DNA from: Botrytis cinerea B05.10
Taxonomy: Eukaryota; Ascomycota; Leotiomycetes; Helotiales; Sclerotiniaceae
Direction: 5' to 3'
Assembly (NCBI RefSeq): GCF_000143535.2
Contig: NC_037316.1
Span: 1,240,001 to 1,304,000, forward strand
DNA length: 64,000 nucleotides
This document shows, one piece after another, positions 33,444 through 45,047 of this stretch; positions within the stretch are counted from its first letter, which is position 1, and every line of letters begins with the position of its first letter. Made by a program: the position numbers and the translations under genes. Under the pieces are notes generated by a model. That model had not been told where the DNA came from, ran no database searches, and saw only the letters and a list, made by a program, of their open reading frames with translations.

Positions 33444-34250
33444 TCAACCGCTCTCTTTGTGTTTTACTCTTCATCGACCGTGAAATTTCAACTGCGTTTC
33501 TTTCTTTTTCCCTTATTCATCCCTACATCAAGTTTACCAGTTTCTACGTGCTGAAACTTCCCTGCAATATATCTCCTTCATCATTCTTCCATTTCTCGAT
33601 CAAGTTCACCTCTCAAAGTCACCCAGAACACAAAGCAAAGCCTGATACTTTTATTAATCCTTTCTTTATTATGCACAGGTATACACTATGCAGTTGTAAT
33701 CCTACAATGAACGTCGTATCTATCTAGTCTGAATTTAGACCAATTACTTTTATTAAGAACGCCCATCTAACCACCCAATGCATCTATCCTGTTATATGCA
33801 ATGCTTTCTCAAAGAATCTACTAACACCAATGAAAAGAAAAAAACGCCATCCAAATCTCTATTAAATAGGCGACCAACAGCCATTCTCCTTCTACACACT
33901 ACCAACCCTCTCTATTATCACCCTTCCGTTCTATATTTGATATCTAAATACACCTACTTTAGTAATGAGGAAGCATGCCTTGATGAATCCGGATCAAAGT
34001 CCTGGGTGAAAACCAGAGACCCATCAAGGGCAGTCCCTCAGAATCAAAGTAGGTGCATTTTCGATGTCCAATATACGTTGGAAGACTGAGTTCGAGCTGG
34101 ATTGGTTATGGCGTAGAAGGATTCAGAACTGTTGTCCCTTAGAAGCCAAAAACGCAACGCAGCATGGTATTCATTCGTTCACAAACATAAATCGTTATCG
34201 TAATACAGAAAATAATCCTTCACTCGTCCCGTCTCCACGCGCTTCTTGGC

Positions 34251-36126
34251 CTAGTTGTCGCTGCTCATTGTGACCTCAGGTCCAGCAATGACACTAAATT
34301 GGCCTCCGCAACCAGCAAAGGTAATCTTCTTACCCTTGATGGCAGAGTTCTCAATGAGAGTGGGTGTCCGGACAGTATCATCACTGCCTAGACCAATCCT
34401 GTAGTTCTCACCATATCCCCACGCCCATACTTTGCCATCTTCTGTCAGAACAATGCTGTTATCGATTGCACCAGCTACAAAAGTGGCTTTGACACCAGGA
34501 ACAACGGTTAGAGCCTTGAGAATAGCTGGCTTAGAGGTGGTGGGGCTAACGATGACAGTATCTTGGTCAACACTAGTCAGATCAAGGCCAGTCTGACCTT
34601 CGTCACATCGCCCAACAACCAAAACCTCCTGCTTCTCAGTACAGGCGATTGTGTGCTGAAAACAACCTTTAATTTGCTTGACATCAAAGCCCTCAAATCC
34701 CTTAACAACAGTTGGATTATGGATGAACGCATCATCACCACCGGCGTTTGAGGCAATACCGGTCTGGCCATAATTGTTTAAACCCCACGAGAGGACTTGG
34801 CCTTTGGTGTTAATGGCAAAGGAATGAAAGGAACCTCCAGCAATTGACTTGCACTTCTTTAAAATTGGCGTTGGAGTAAGTGCAGCGAATTTAAAACGGT
34901 TATTGACTCGTCTACCGAGCTGGTTTTGCTCGCAAGCTCCCCAGGTGAAAACCGTTCCCTTGTTATCGAGAGCCATGACATGGTTGCTTCCACGAGCCAA
35001 TGACTTGATGTTCTTTAATCCGGGAATAAGCATGGGCTCTGCCTGAATCTGGAACTTCTTCTTGAGATCACCGTCACGTTCTTTGGCCGCCATTGACGCG
35101 CCTTCAGCAGTAAAACCGATGATACCATCATTTCCCTACTGTTGTCAGTCTACTTGAAGAATGAAGGGCGCGGAAAGATTACTTACAACAAACGAACCCC
35201 AACCGTATACATAGCCGTCTTCAGTGAGCACGAAGCTAGAGGAGTCACAGGCAATTACCTGGGCGACCTTTCTTCCATCGAGAAACTCAGTGGAGATGGC
35301 CGTTGGAGTGCTTTCAAGTGGGTTGAGAACGATATCTTCCTCATCCTCAGAATCAGAGTCTGCATCTACATCTTTGGCCGGTGCTTCGTATGAGCTAGTA
35401 TCACGACCCAAAGATCCTCCATCTGACACTCCCCATGTCAAGATTCTTTGGTCATCAGTCAACGCAACGCAGTGCATACCGCCGACAGCAACTTGGGTAA
35501 CGCCCTTGAGAAGGGGATTGTAACGTGGTCGCATGACATTTGTGGGTGCTTTGCCATTGATCTTATTTGCACCCAAACCCAACTCGTTGTTTTCTCCACT
35601 GCCAAAAACATAAACATCGAGTCGTTCAGTAGGTGGGATGTTGATGCTAGCGCCGATCTTAAGCTTCTTTGCAACGGGCAAGGATTCCGATTCTTGAGTT
35701 CGACTTCTTTTTCTGCTGACAACAGGTTTTGGTGGTGCTGTGAATAAATGTCAGACGCGTTCCTAAAATTGTATTGATCAAGTCAAGAATGAATTTACCT
35801 GGTGTTTCCTCTTTGTCACTTCCAGCAGTCTCGACATCTTCCTCGTTCTCCATCTCGGCATCCTCCTCTGAAGCTGGCTTAGACGTGACCTTTGATTTTT
35901 TAGGAACTGGCTTCTTGGCGGTCTTCTTGGGGGCGGGTTTAGCAGCAGCCTTTGCAACCTTAGCGGCAGCAGCTTTGGTAGTGGCAACCTTCTTAGCTGG
36001 CTTCTTAGTTACTTTTGATGGTTTTGCTGGTGCAGGAACAGAAGTACGAGACGCCGTGGTTCGTTTTACACCGACATTGGCGGGAGATGTGACTGCAGCT
36101 GCAGCTTTAGTTTTGCGGCCAGCCAT
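34251..36126 (-). CDS. RCC1: RCC1, Ran guanine-nucleotide exchange factor (Prp20/Pim1)
   Basis: Chromatin-bound exchange factor that loads GTP on Ran and so drives nuclear transport and spindle assembly. Exons are 36126-35799, 35737-35187 and 35135-34251, giving 587 residues. An N-terminal tail of about 110 residues is Lys/Ala/Pro-rich (KKTAKKPVPKKSKVTSKP), suited to DNA or nucleosome binding, and ends in an acidic patch. The seven-bladed propeller follows, with RCC1 repeats such as VYVFGSGENNELGLG, GGMHCVALTDDQRILTWGVS, SNHVMALDNKGTVFTWGACE and SIVLTEDGKVWAWGYGENYRIG. A strongly acidic loop (DADSDSEDEEDI) interrupts an early blade, as in other fungal members. It is longer than yeast Prp20 (482 residues), mainly from the tail. 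Confidence 0.96.
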
Positions 36127-38368
36127 TGTTGGTCCGGGTATCTGGTATGGATGGATTGCTTGTTTGTCGTAAGGGCAAGGTGCTATGTATTGCTGAATCT
36201 TTGTATGAGATGCTTCAAAAGACGCGTCGCAAAAAATCGAAGAATACAAAAAGCTCGAGAACTTTCGAGAATATATCGAGTGCTGAAGAGCAATCAAAAG
36301 AATCCTTTGGAATGCAACTGATGGATTGATTGATCTTAAAAAGCTTGAAATACCAAGCACAATTGCAATTGAAGAAATAAGCAAGATGGTAGAAGTAGAA
36401 ACCTTGCAAATTGAATTGAATCGATGATTGTGTGGGATTTGTGGGATTGTGGGTGGAGGTGGAATTGTTTATTATTGCAAGGGATCGACGTATATAGATG
36501 GAAGCTCAGGGATTAGTCACGCTAGGCAGTACTCATTTGGTTAGCGGTGAAATGGGTTTTAAGCCGCACCAAAATGATGAATCATTTGATCCAACGAGGC
36601 GTCGACGTCATGCTTAGTCATTGTACTCTCATATTACTGTTGTCTACTGGGCTACTCGCGTACGGCATGGTGTGGTACCTACCCAGATAGTAGATAGGTA
36701 TGGTCATATTACTCACCTAGACAGATAGGTGTAAGGCTATAAGCCTCCTTATCCTCATCCTCATACAACTTGTCACACCCACGGTTCCTCAACATCTCAA
36801 CCTCGATCCTCGACTCATCCAAAACAGCCAGCCTAACCCTCATCCATCCCACGAGCCCCAATCACAGCAAGATCCCGCGAGTAAAAGATCCTGATATTCT
36901 TACCTACCTATCTAGCCACCTATCTACTCACTCACCCACCTAGCTACCCGTCCACAAAGATCTCTCCCACCATCCAGCAAGTCCAAGCAAGCTACCTCCT
37001 TATATCATAGTATCACATCATACCACACACACTATATAACATATAACCATGTAAATAGACATATTGCACATCTATCTCAAAACCCAGTCATTCAATCTCG
37101 CACATAAACTATGACTGCCTAGCCACCACAAAATTATATGTCAATATGTTGTGTAATATCATGCTCTGCCTAACACTCGCCACCGCATCAATGTGCTCTG
37201 CCCTACCCTATCCTCTTCTTTACCCTTCTCCGCCCTCCCTCACCTGTTCCGCTCCCCTTCCCTCCCCACCCCACCTCCGCCTTCCAAACCCCATTCTCTA
37301 TTCTCCATTCTCCACTCCCCACCTCCAACCCCATATCTCTCATCCATAATCCACTTCCAACTCCACTCCGATACCATGTCTAGATCATTCGAACTAGGTA
37401 AAACCATCTAGGCATCTAGGCATCTAGACATCTAGACATACACAATTGTCAAGTACACGCCGATGCCTTGAGCACAACGTAGATTGGATTGTAGTCCTTC
37501 CGATTCGTTTCAGGTCACATCACATCGCATCATAATTATCCAAATCAACTTCAATTCTCGCAAACTTTTCAAATTCTCAACATACAACAATTCTTCTCTA
37601 GGGTATCATAACATACACCCACAAAATACATATAACGAATGATTCTGATGCCCAAACCATCGATCCATACCAGATTCCCCAAATTGGAACCTTACGACTG
37701 TCTGTTTGTAGCAGAATCGCCGACCCACCAAACCGCTTTCCGATTTCACTTAAGCCACCACCCGCATATCCCTTGCCTCTTCCTTTCCCATACCTCCATC
37801 CAAACTCAAAACAAAAAGAGTGTAAAAATCATCCCTCATCCCTCATCCCTCATCTCTCATCCCCTCATCACAAATCACCTTCCAATTCACAATCCCATGT
37901 ACCCAGTTACCTGTTTGTTAACCCACCAAACAAATCGCACGCGAAAAACAACCAAAGTCGAGGATATTGTAGCAACCAAAACGAAAAGTAAAAAATCAAT
38001 CCCACGCCCCTAAAAGCAAATAGGTATTTCCTCTTAATATTCCCATGAATAGTCAAGCACGCAAGAAAGATCTTCTAAATGTCTTGTCTTCTGTTCGTCT
38101 CTGAGAGCGCCCGCATGCTTTTTCTCTTCACCTCAAAAAAAGTTGGAGCACGGTAAACGCAAACAACACAAATAACAAAACAGCCCAGAAAAGAAAGAGA
38201 GAAAGATCAAATTGGAATAAGGAGAGATGAAAAACAATCAAAGCAGCAAAAAAAAAAAAGTGGTATTTGGGGTATTGCGCGCCAGGGTATATATCCAGCC
38301 ATTGTGTACGTCGAAATTGACATACTTAAAGACAATCTAGGAAATAAGGGAATAGTTTTGTGGATATC
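36127..38368. other. Intergenic, RCC1 promoter and KH-gene 3' flank
   Basis: Both flanking genes read leftward. The interval has C-rich and CTAC/CTATC-type low-complexity DNA (36.7-37.4 kb). Open frames up to 124 residues consist of Pro/His/Ser runs and are taken as spurious. No RNA gene seen. Confidence 0.5.
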
Positions 38369-41300
38369 TTAAGAACGCGGTGGTCCAATTGGACCGGGGT
38401 ATCCTGAGTTTGTAGAATTAGAAGTTGAAGGGCGACCACTATCGGTCGAAGCTCTCATGCTATGTCTTGGTGTTGCATCACCCGGATGCCCGTGTGGATG
38501 CTTGTTGTCGTGGCTACTGCCACTGCCAGTTCCAAATTGGCGGGTTGGCCATGGTGTGGTGTCATCGTCCGGCAAGTTGACACCACTATCGTTCCATGGA
38601 TTACGGTCTGCATTAAAGCTTCGTGTAGACTCGATGGAAATCAAAGATGTCCTTGATGCGTTACGAGACCCGTTCCTGAAGAAAGAACCGGCGGGAGATT
38701 GTGAGCTGTTCTTGCGGCCATTCAAGAATGAAGAAATTGACGACATGCTACCAGGTTTACGAAGCTTATCAAAAATGTTGCTCCTCTCCCTTGCAACATC
38801 ATCACCAAACGAAGACTTGGTTGGTGAATCAGTTGCCATTGGTGCAGGAGCATGCTGTAAGAGTTTAGAATTGAAGAATGGTAAGGATTCCTCAAAGGAG
38901 TCAGACTTGGGACGAGGAATTGTTCCCTTGACAGTGGTGACTTCAATACCGGCTGCGGCAATGTTGGAGAACAAGAATTCGATTGCATCTCGAACTCCGC
39001 CTGCATTGTTTCTGGTAAAAGTCCAGAGAAGAATGATTGTTGGTTTCCTATCCTCAGTAAGTTCAGAGGAATTTTCATCAACTTGGACCTCGACCACATA
39101 TTGAGACTTGAGCTTTGGCACCATCTCTGTCTTGAACTCATTGGAGCTCAAGAATTCCAAGAGCTCCGGGGTACGAGCCAAAACAAGCTCATGACTATCT
39201 GGAACCATGCCAAGGAACTCATCAACACAATGAGGAACTTGCCATTCTGGTCCGGAGATTGTGACATCGTCACTAGCTTGCTCGGTACTTGGGAAGAGAA
39301 CTTTGCAGTTCCATTTCTTTTCCAAGTCCTCAATTTGGTCAAGACGAGTCAAAAGCTCTCGATGGTACAATCGGTCAACATTGACAGTCTGAGAAGTGAA
39401 CTCTGAATCAACTCGATCGACCATGTCAAGGATCTCAGCCTTCACGAGCTCTAGATTTTGAGCATTACGAGCTGGAGTTCGGCAGATGACATTGTCGGCC
39501 TTGATATCATCATCCTCACGATTGGGTCCACCACGGTCCATAACGTTGGAGAATTTAACAAAAACCGAGTGCTTTTTCATGATTCTTTGAATGTGTTGAC
39601 CACCAATGCCGATAATGCGCTTATGGTATTGATCAGGAACATGGAAAGATATTTGGGCTGGCATCTCTTGCTCAACGAGGTTAAGACCGGTAACCATTTG
39701 GTCGTAATTGTTTCCGCAAACATCAATGTTAAAGTTGTACTCATTGAATCCGTCAAATATAATTTGTACGTTACCTAAACAAACTAATTAGTAACTCGAA
39801 TTTGAAAAAAGCTTCGCAAAACTTACTTTGGCCCATGATCTTGTTAATCTTTCCGTTTTTCTTGCCACTAACAAACTCCTTGTGCTCATTTGCGAGCTCA
39901 AGCTTGACTCGAATTTGATAGGCGAATCCTCGCTTGTTCAAAGGGATGTTGCTAATGATAGTCAACGCGTCTTTGACAGCTTCGTCGGAACCAGTTATTG
40001 TCCATTGTAGCTTGTCGTATGTCACATCCGCTGAGGAATATGAACAGATATCTACTAACATTGCCCTCAATTGAGGTGGAGCTGGTTGTAAAGGTGGCTG
40101 ATTTGGTGGCTGTTGGATCCACCACGACGCGCTGTAAAATTGCACTCCCTGCGAATTTTGTTAGCCCAAGCAAAGAGCAATGGAGTTGTGTTACTTACCA
40201 TCAGCATGAGCTCCCGAACTGTTCGTTCTACGTGGAGACCTTCAATTCCTTGGATTCTGATCATGCTGCGTTGAGAAGCAAGAGCTGGGAACTGGATGAA
40301 TGTTCCGTTTGTCTCCATGATCTTACGAACCTTGTCCATTCTAGTCAGGAGAATGCTGTCGATCTTAGCGGCGGTCACATGAGCATCTTTCATGAAGAGC
40401 CTCGTCATTCTAACAAGTTCGTGGATTCTGCTTTTGGCTGCGGCTATGTTTTCTGCTCGGTCACCAGTAATAAAGATCTCTTCGGGGTTTCGTCGCTGAG
40501 CACCCTCTGGACAGTATTTGTAAACCTGGGAGAAGGGGGGTGGGAAATAGATAGCCGTGTTAGTAGAAGATTCGATCATCTTGATGTTCTTTCGGGATCG
40601 TCCACAAATGACAGTGTGGAGGGACAGCTCGAGAGATGCTACATCAGCTACACGACCAAGCTAAACCAAAAGTGTCAGTGTGCAGTCTCGCCTTAATTAA
40701 TACACATAAACGTACTAGTCTGTCAATGTAAACCAATATTCTCGTCTTGCCATGTTCAGCGCTCTCCATATCTCCATAGACTGCTATTCTCCAGCGTTGA
40801 TCTCTTCCAGCCTCACCATTGCTACTGAGTCCATCAGCCAACGAAGGAAATTTTGGACCTAGTATGAATATATCAACACCGCAGAACGCAGCAACTTTGT
40901 CCAAATGTTCAACGACAGATTGTCTCAAGCCTGGAACCGCCGAATCAATAATCAAGTCTCCGTCAACATCTATGACTGCACAACGCTACATGGAAATTAG
41001 CACGTTGGGATCACTGGGGGCAGCAGTATGAATCATACCAATGCGATAGGGGTATCATTTAAGATCGTTTCTCTGCTCTTGTGTACCAATTCCGGGCTTC
41101 CCGAAAGAGTAACGGTTGTAACCTGTGCAGGGGAGGCCGTGGGACGTTTAGGTGTGGTGACAGCGACATCAGCCAAGATAGGCAAAGGTCCATTGGTAAT
41201 AGCTGCGCAAAGTTTCGAGAGAATTTCGATATTCGAGGTGTGTACCGGTAACTTCCAGACAGGAATGTCATCGGGCGCGTCTTTGGGATGTGTCCATCTC

Positions 41301-41548
41301 AGCACAGCATTGGCCGTGGCGTAAAGAATATCCTCAGTATTTGGACCGGCGAGATCAGAAGCGAAGGGGATATTGAATGAATAGTGGATAGTAGAGTCCG
41401 CAGGGGTTGGTGCCAGCGCTGGTGAAGGAGTCGGTTTTGTGTGAGGCGGCATTGAGGACATGCCATTCATTTGATTTTGTCGCGACATGCCGAATCCTGG
41501 GCCTGACCAGTGCCTCATATCGCGACCGAGGTTTGATAATTTATTCAT
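38369..41548 (-). CDS. Multi-KH-domain RNA-binding protein
   Basis: Predicted cytoplasmic RNA-binding protein with several KH folds, so probably an mRNA regulator; its targets are unknown. Exons are 41548-41039, 40985-40716, 40660-40199, 40148-39827 and 39774-38369, giving 989 residues. KH-type signatures include ICGRSRKNIKMIESSTNTAI, the GKKNGKINKIMGQ loop with VQIIFDG after it, and RIIGIGGQHIQRIMKKHSVF, which has the canonical GxxG. Further degenerate KH-like units (MDKVRKIMETNGTFIQFP, DLEKKWNCKVLFPS) alternate between them. The C-terminal 180 residues are disordered Ser/Asn/Gly/Pro-rich and end YPGPIGPPRS. The layout recalls Bicaudal-C-type and S. pombe Mug60-like proteins. Start is the MNKLSNLGRD methionine; the open frame extends upstream but looks untranslated. 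Confidence 0.88.
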
Positions 41549-44500
41549 TCTTATTGTGTGTTTCGTTGTTGACAAACTCGACCACACAAATTTGGGATGA
41601 GTTGTGGAGGGTCGAAGAAGGTCAAAGGGAAGTAGACCAAATAAGATATTTGGGGTACCAGAGATAATGTAAGTTGAAAGACTGGGCTCCTGCTGCTTTT
41701 GATCAGTAAGTAAGCTGGATGAATTGAGCCAGACCGGTTCGGTAACGACAAGCGAAGAGTTTGGGGCTGATGAGTGGTCTGTGTTGCATGATGAGTGAAA
41801 TCGACGTGGGCAATGGAGGAAAGAGAATGTTAAAGCAGCCAGAGACAAAGCAAAAGTAAAGGAAAGTAAAGCAAAGCCATTGGGTTTGAGAGTTCGAGGA
41901 GGATGTACGCATTGTGTTGGGCGTACCTGGTCGTGAGCATGGAAAGTTTGGCATCGCGGTGAAATGAAGAGATGGGGAAGGGCTAAAGCAAAGGGGGGAC
42001 TGGAAAGAAAACGAAGCGTGGTGCAGTGAGGGGAAACAGATTGGAGTGAATCAAGATACAGCGAGTTTGGTGTACACGGTACCGATGATTGACAATTACA
42101 TCGCTGTCTCATCAATTCTGGAATTGTTGGGTACGTATATACATGGACAGGACAGGGTACCAGCACAGAGGCCTTGAGGAAATGAAATAGTTACACACCA
42201 CCGGAGGAACAGACACGCACCGTAATCGTATCTTATCTTGATAAGTTGTACAATACAGCCAGGTGAGTACAACGTGATGTCGAGGTGCAAGAGGCACGAA
42301 AGATAATGTGAAACTTGTTTGGTATGGAGGGCAAAGGTATCAATATTGGTGAAGAAGAAGAAGGGGAGGAGAAGAAAAACAAGAGGAAGAGGAGTAAGAG
42401 CAGACTCGAGTGTTGGACGTTAGCCTCTGGTTGGTCCAATCCGTTATTCGTGCTGGTAAAGTTTATATGGTGTGAGTGTGTGTGTGTGGAGAGAGAATGT
42501 TCCAAGAGATATGGTTCGACGATAATGGAGGTGGTTCAAAGAGGTGATGGTGTCCTGTAGTCAGTCTATAGAGAAATGTATGGTTAAAGCTATTGACAAG
42601 TCCCTCTTTACACTTTCGTGCTATTCCAATACCGTACAACCCAGCCAACAGCGATGATGGTTATGAAGCTATTGCTGTCATCCAATTCGCCCTTCAATTG
42701 GTGAAGTCGCAATGCAGAGTGTATCGTTTGAAGCGAGTGAGCAAGGGCAGTGAGTGAGCTTGCGCTCTCGTTCGTGTTCGAGGGTTGGTTTTTTTTTTTT
42801 TTTGTTTGGTTAATGTACCGGTAAGTACGTTTGACACAACGATGCATGCACAAAGGATACAAAGAAAGATGTGGGCAATCCACTCGAGTCTTACACTTCG
42901 ATCTGATTCGACTTCGGTCAATGGATAAGGGAAAGTTTGAAAGCTTCTGTGCGAGATCCCAGCATTGCAGCCAAATGCCACCGCAATTGTATCGCAAACA
43001 GATAACTAAGTGCCTGAGCGTGAATAGTGAGAAAGCTTGAAGCTTCTTGATATGATTGGATTGGAGAAAGGAATCGTCGAGGAACTAGGGGGCCAAGACC
43101 CAGTATAGCTGAATGAACAACAAGGCAAGAGAGAGTTCAAATACTGTCCTATACTACCTAGGGAGGTCTTGATTAAACTGGACGAGCTGGAGTCAATGAC
43201 GAACAGTAGTTTAGGGATCGACACCCGCCGGCCACTCGCGAGAACTTGCTCTATGCAATGGATGGACGGATGGATGGGGAAGTTGTTGCATCTCCCTAGT
43301 AGACACCCAGGTAGATGTCGATAGGGAATCATTTGCAGATAGATAGATTCCTTGCTTTTAGAGGCCCTTTTGTTCCGGTACTGCAGGTAATAATAAACGA
43401 CGAGCCTTTCTATTCTTCACTGCGTCTCACTTGTCAACATCACATCACGAGGTGTATCGATCGATGATAGATTCTGCCCACAATGACAACCAAAATACCT
43501 TGACATCAGTCACTCAATCCCTCACTCGTGATAATAAGTGTAATAAGTTACAGACCTCTCACCAATTTCCCACCCCGTTGCCGCTCTAACAACAATCACT
43601 CGACCGCGACCTATGTACCTACCGAGTACATGAACAGTACTCTCGACAATCATGCAAGTACCGCATCATATCATATCATAACATAAACCATAAATTACAT
43701 TATATTAATCAAAAGAGATAACTTGTAATCAACACTATTTCAAAATCCTTTCCCTTCCTTTCCCTTTCCTTTCCTTCGTTCCCATTTCTTCCCATTTCTT
43801 CCCTTCCCACCCCCATCCCAACCCCACAAAACAAAACCACCCAAATCCGTTTCAACCATTCCAAGTTTCGAGTAGAAACCCCTCCAATCCGCAACCCGTA
43901 GCCCGCAAACCTCAAACCTCCAAAGAAGAGATAAGCAGAAGAAGCAAAAAGAAGCAAAACAAAACAAAACACCCAAAAAGAAACACAACAAGATAAAAAC
44001 ACTCTCACACTCTCAAGATCATCTCCCCATCCCATACATGCCCCTATCGCAGTAATGATCATCCAGGTCGCCCATTCCATCCATTTCATCCAATAGGGAC
44101 GTATTAGTACCTACCATCCACCGTACCTGCCAACCAACCAATAAATCTGGACCCAGCTTTTGCTTCGCCTCAATATCTCATGTCATAATCATGGCCACCA
44201 GGACTCCAGTCACCTATTAGCTAGCTTCTACTCGAGTCCCTAGTAACTTACATACACACACCAGAATCCCGCTTACTAATCCCTTTCTTCTTCCTGGTGT
44301 TCCTCTTCTTCTTCTTCTTCTGGTCCCCCTCCCTCAAAAAGTAACTAGAATCAAGAGACCCATATATCTACTCATCTACCCATCAATCAATCAATCGATC
44401 AACATAAAATCATCCAAGAACATTCCATCAAAACCCCAATTCGAAACACTCCTTAGGACTCTTATTTCTGTCCGCCAGATTCAGCATGCCCCATGCACAA

Positions 44501-45047
44501 GACCGTCCAGGAACGAATATTTACAGAACAGCTTACTCAAGAGTCCAAACTCAAAGTTCGGTCTAGACCCCGGACTTTGTCTGGTTAGTGGTGTGTGGCT
44601 GCTCGTGCTTGGTTAAAGACGTAAAGTATGCTGTGTTAGCTAAGTACCGTTTGCAAGGTTCTTCGTTGAGAGATGTTTGCTCCGATCCGTTTTGATTATT
44701 AAAATAGCTCGCCGGTGTTGCACTCATTCAACCATGGAAATCTTCACGTCAATCACAGATTGAGTTTGATATATTAAATTTTGGGGCATTTTGATAGTTG
44801 TACAATGACATGTATGTTTAATCGCTTGCTTCTGAATGCATTTGTGATTTGCCAGCCATATATCCAATCCAACACTGCTGTTTCAAAAACCACACAAAAT
44901 TCCTCCACGCCCATTACGCCACATTAACCCTACATGATTTTCCCCCCACACACCGCGTAGTATAATACCAGCCACAATCGAATCGGAACAGACTGCCGGT
45001 TGAATACCGCTACATCCAGTCTTGGCTTCCATGGATTGTTGCGAGTT
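41549..45047. other. Intergenic, 3.5 kb without a recognised gene
   Basis: Both neighbours read leftward, so the left part is promoter and leader of the KH gene and the right part is 3' flank of the 873-residue gene. The interval has pyrimidine-rich tracts (43740-43800), a (TTC)n run and purine-rich segments. Open frames are low-complexity or in disfavoured frames. I see no RNA gene. Confidence 0.5.
44304..44320. repeat. (TTC)n microsatellite
   Basis: Five TTC units in a CT-rich stretch. Confidence 0.6.

Larger units (their letters stand above)
31486..34250. other. Intergenic region without a confident gene
   Basis: 2.8 kb between the FHIT and RCC1 stop codons, which converge. Contents: a coding-like fragment on the minus strand (31921-32061), a perfect inverted repeat (32186-32251), a coding-like tract on the plus strand (about 32300-32919), (ATCAC)n and (ACTC)n repeats, and a CT-to-A-rich leader-like stretch before a 39-codon ORF at 33324. 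None resolves into a gene by eye. Confidence 0.5.

Noticed and set aside
37639..38013. 124-residue ORF between RCC1 and the KH gene
   Set aside because: His/Pro/Thr-rich translation of C-rich DNA, with no domain or splice support.
41549..42166. Upstream in-frame extension of the KH protein, including an earlier Met
   Set aside because: The added 206 residues are Leu/Ser/Pro/His-rich and look like translated leader. The conserved protein starts at MNKLSNLGRD.
42608..42997. 129-residue minus-strand ORF
   Set aside because: It crosses a poly-lysine run from a homopolymer and lacks domain features; it overlaps another open frame equally poor.
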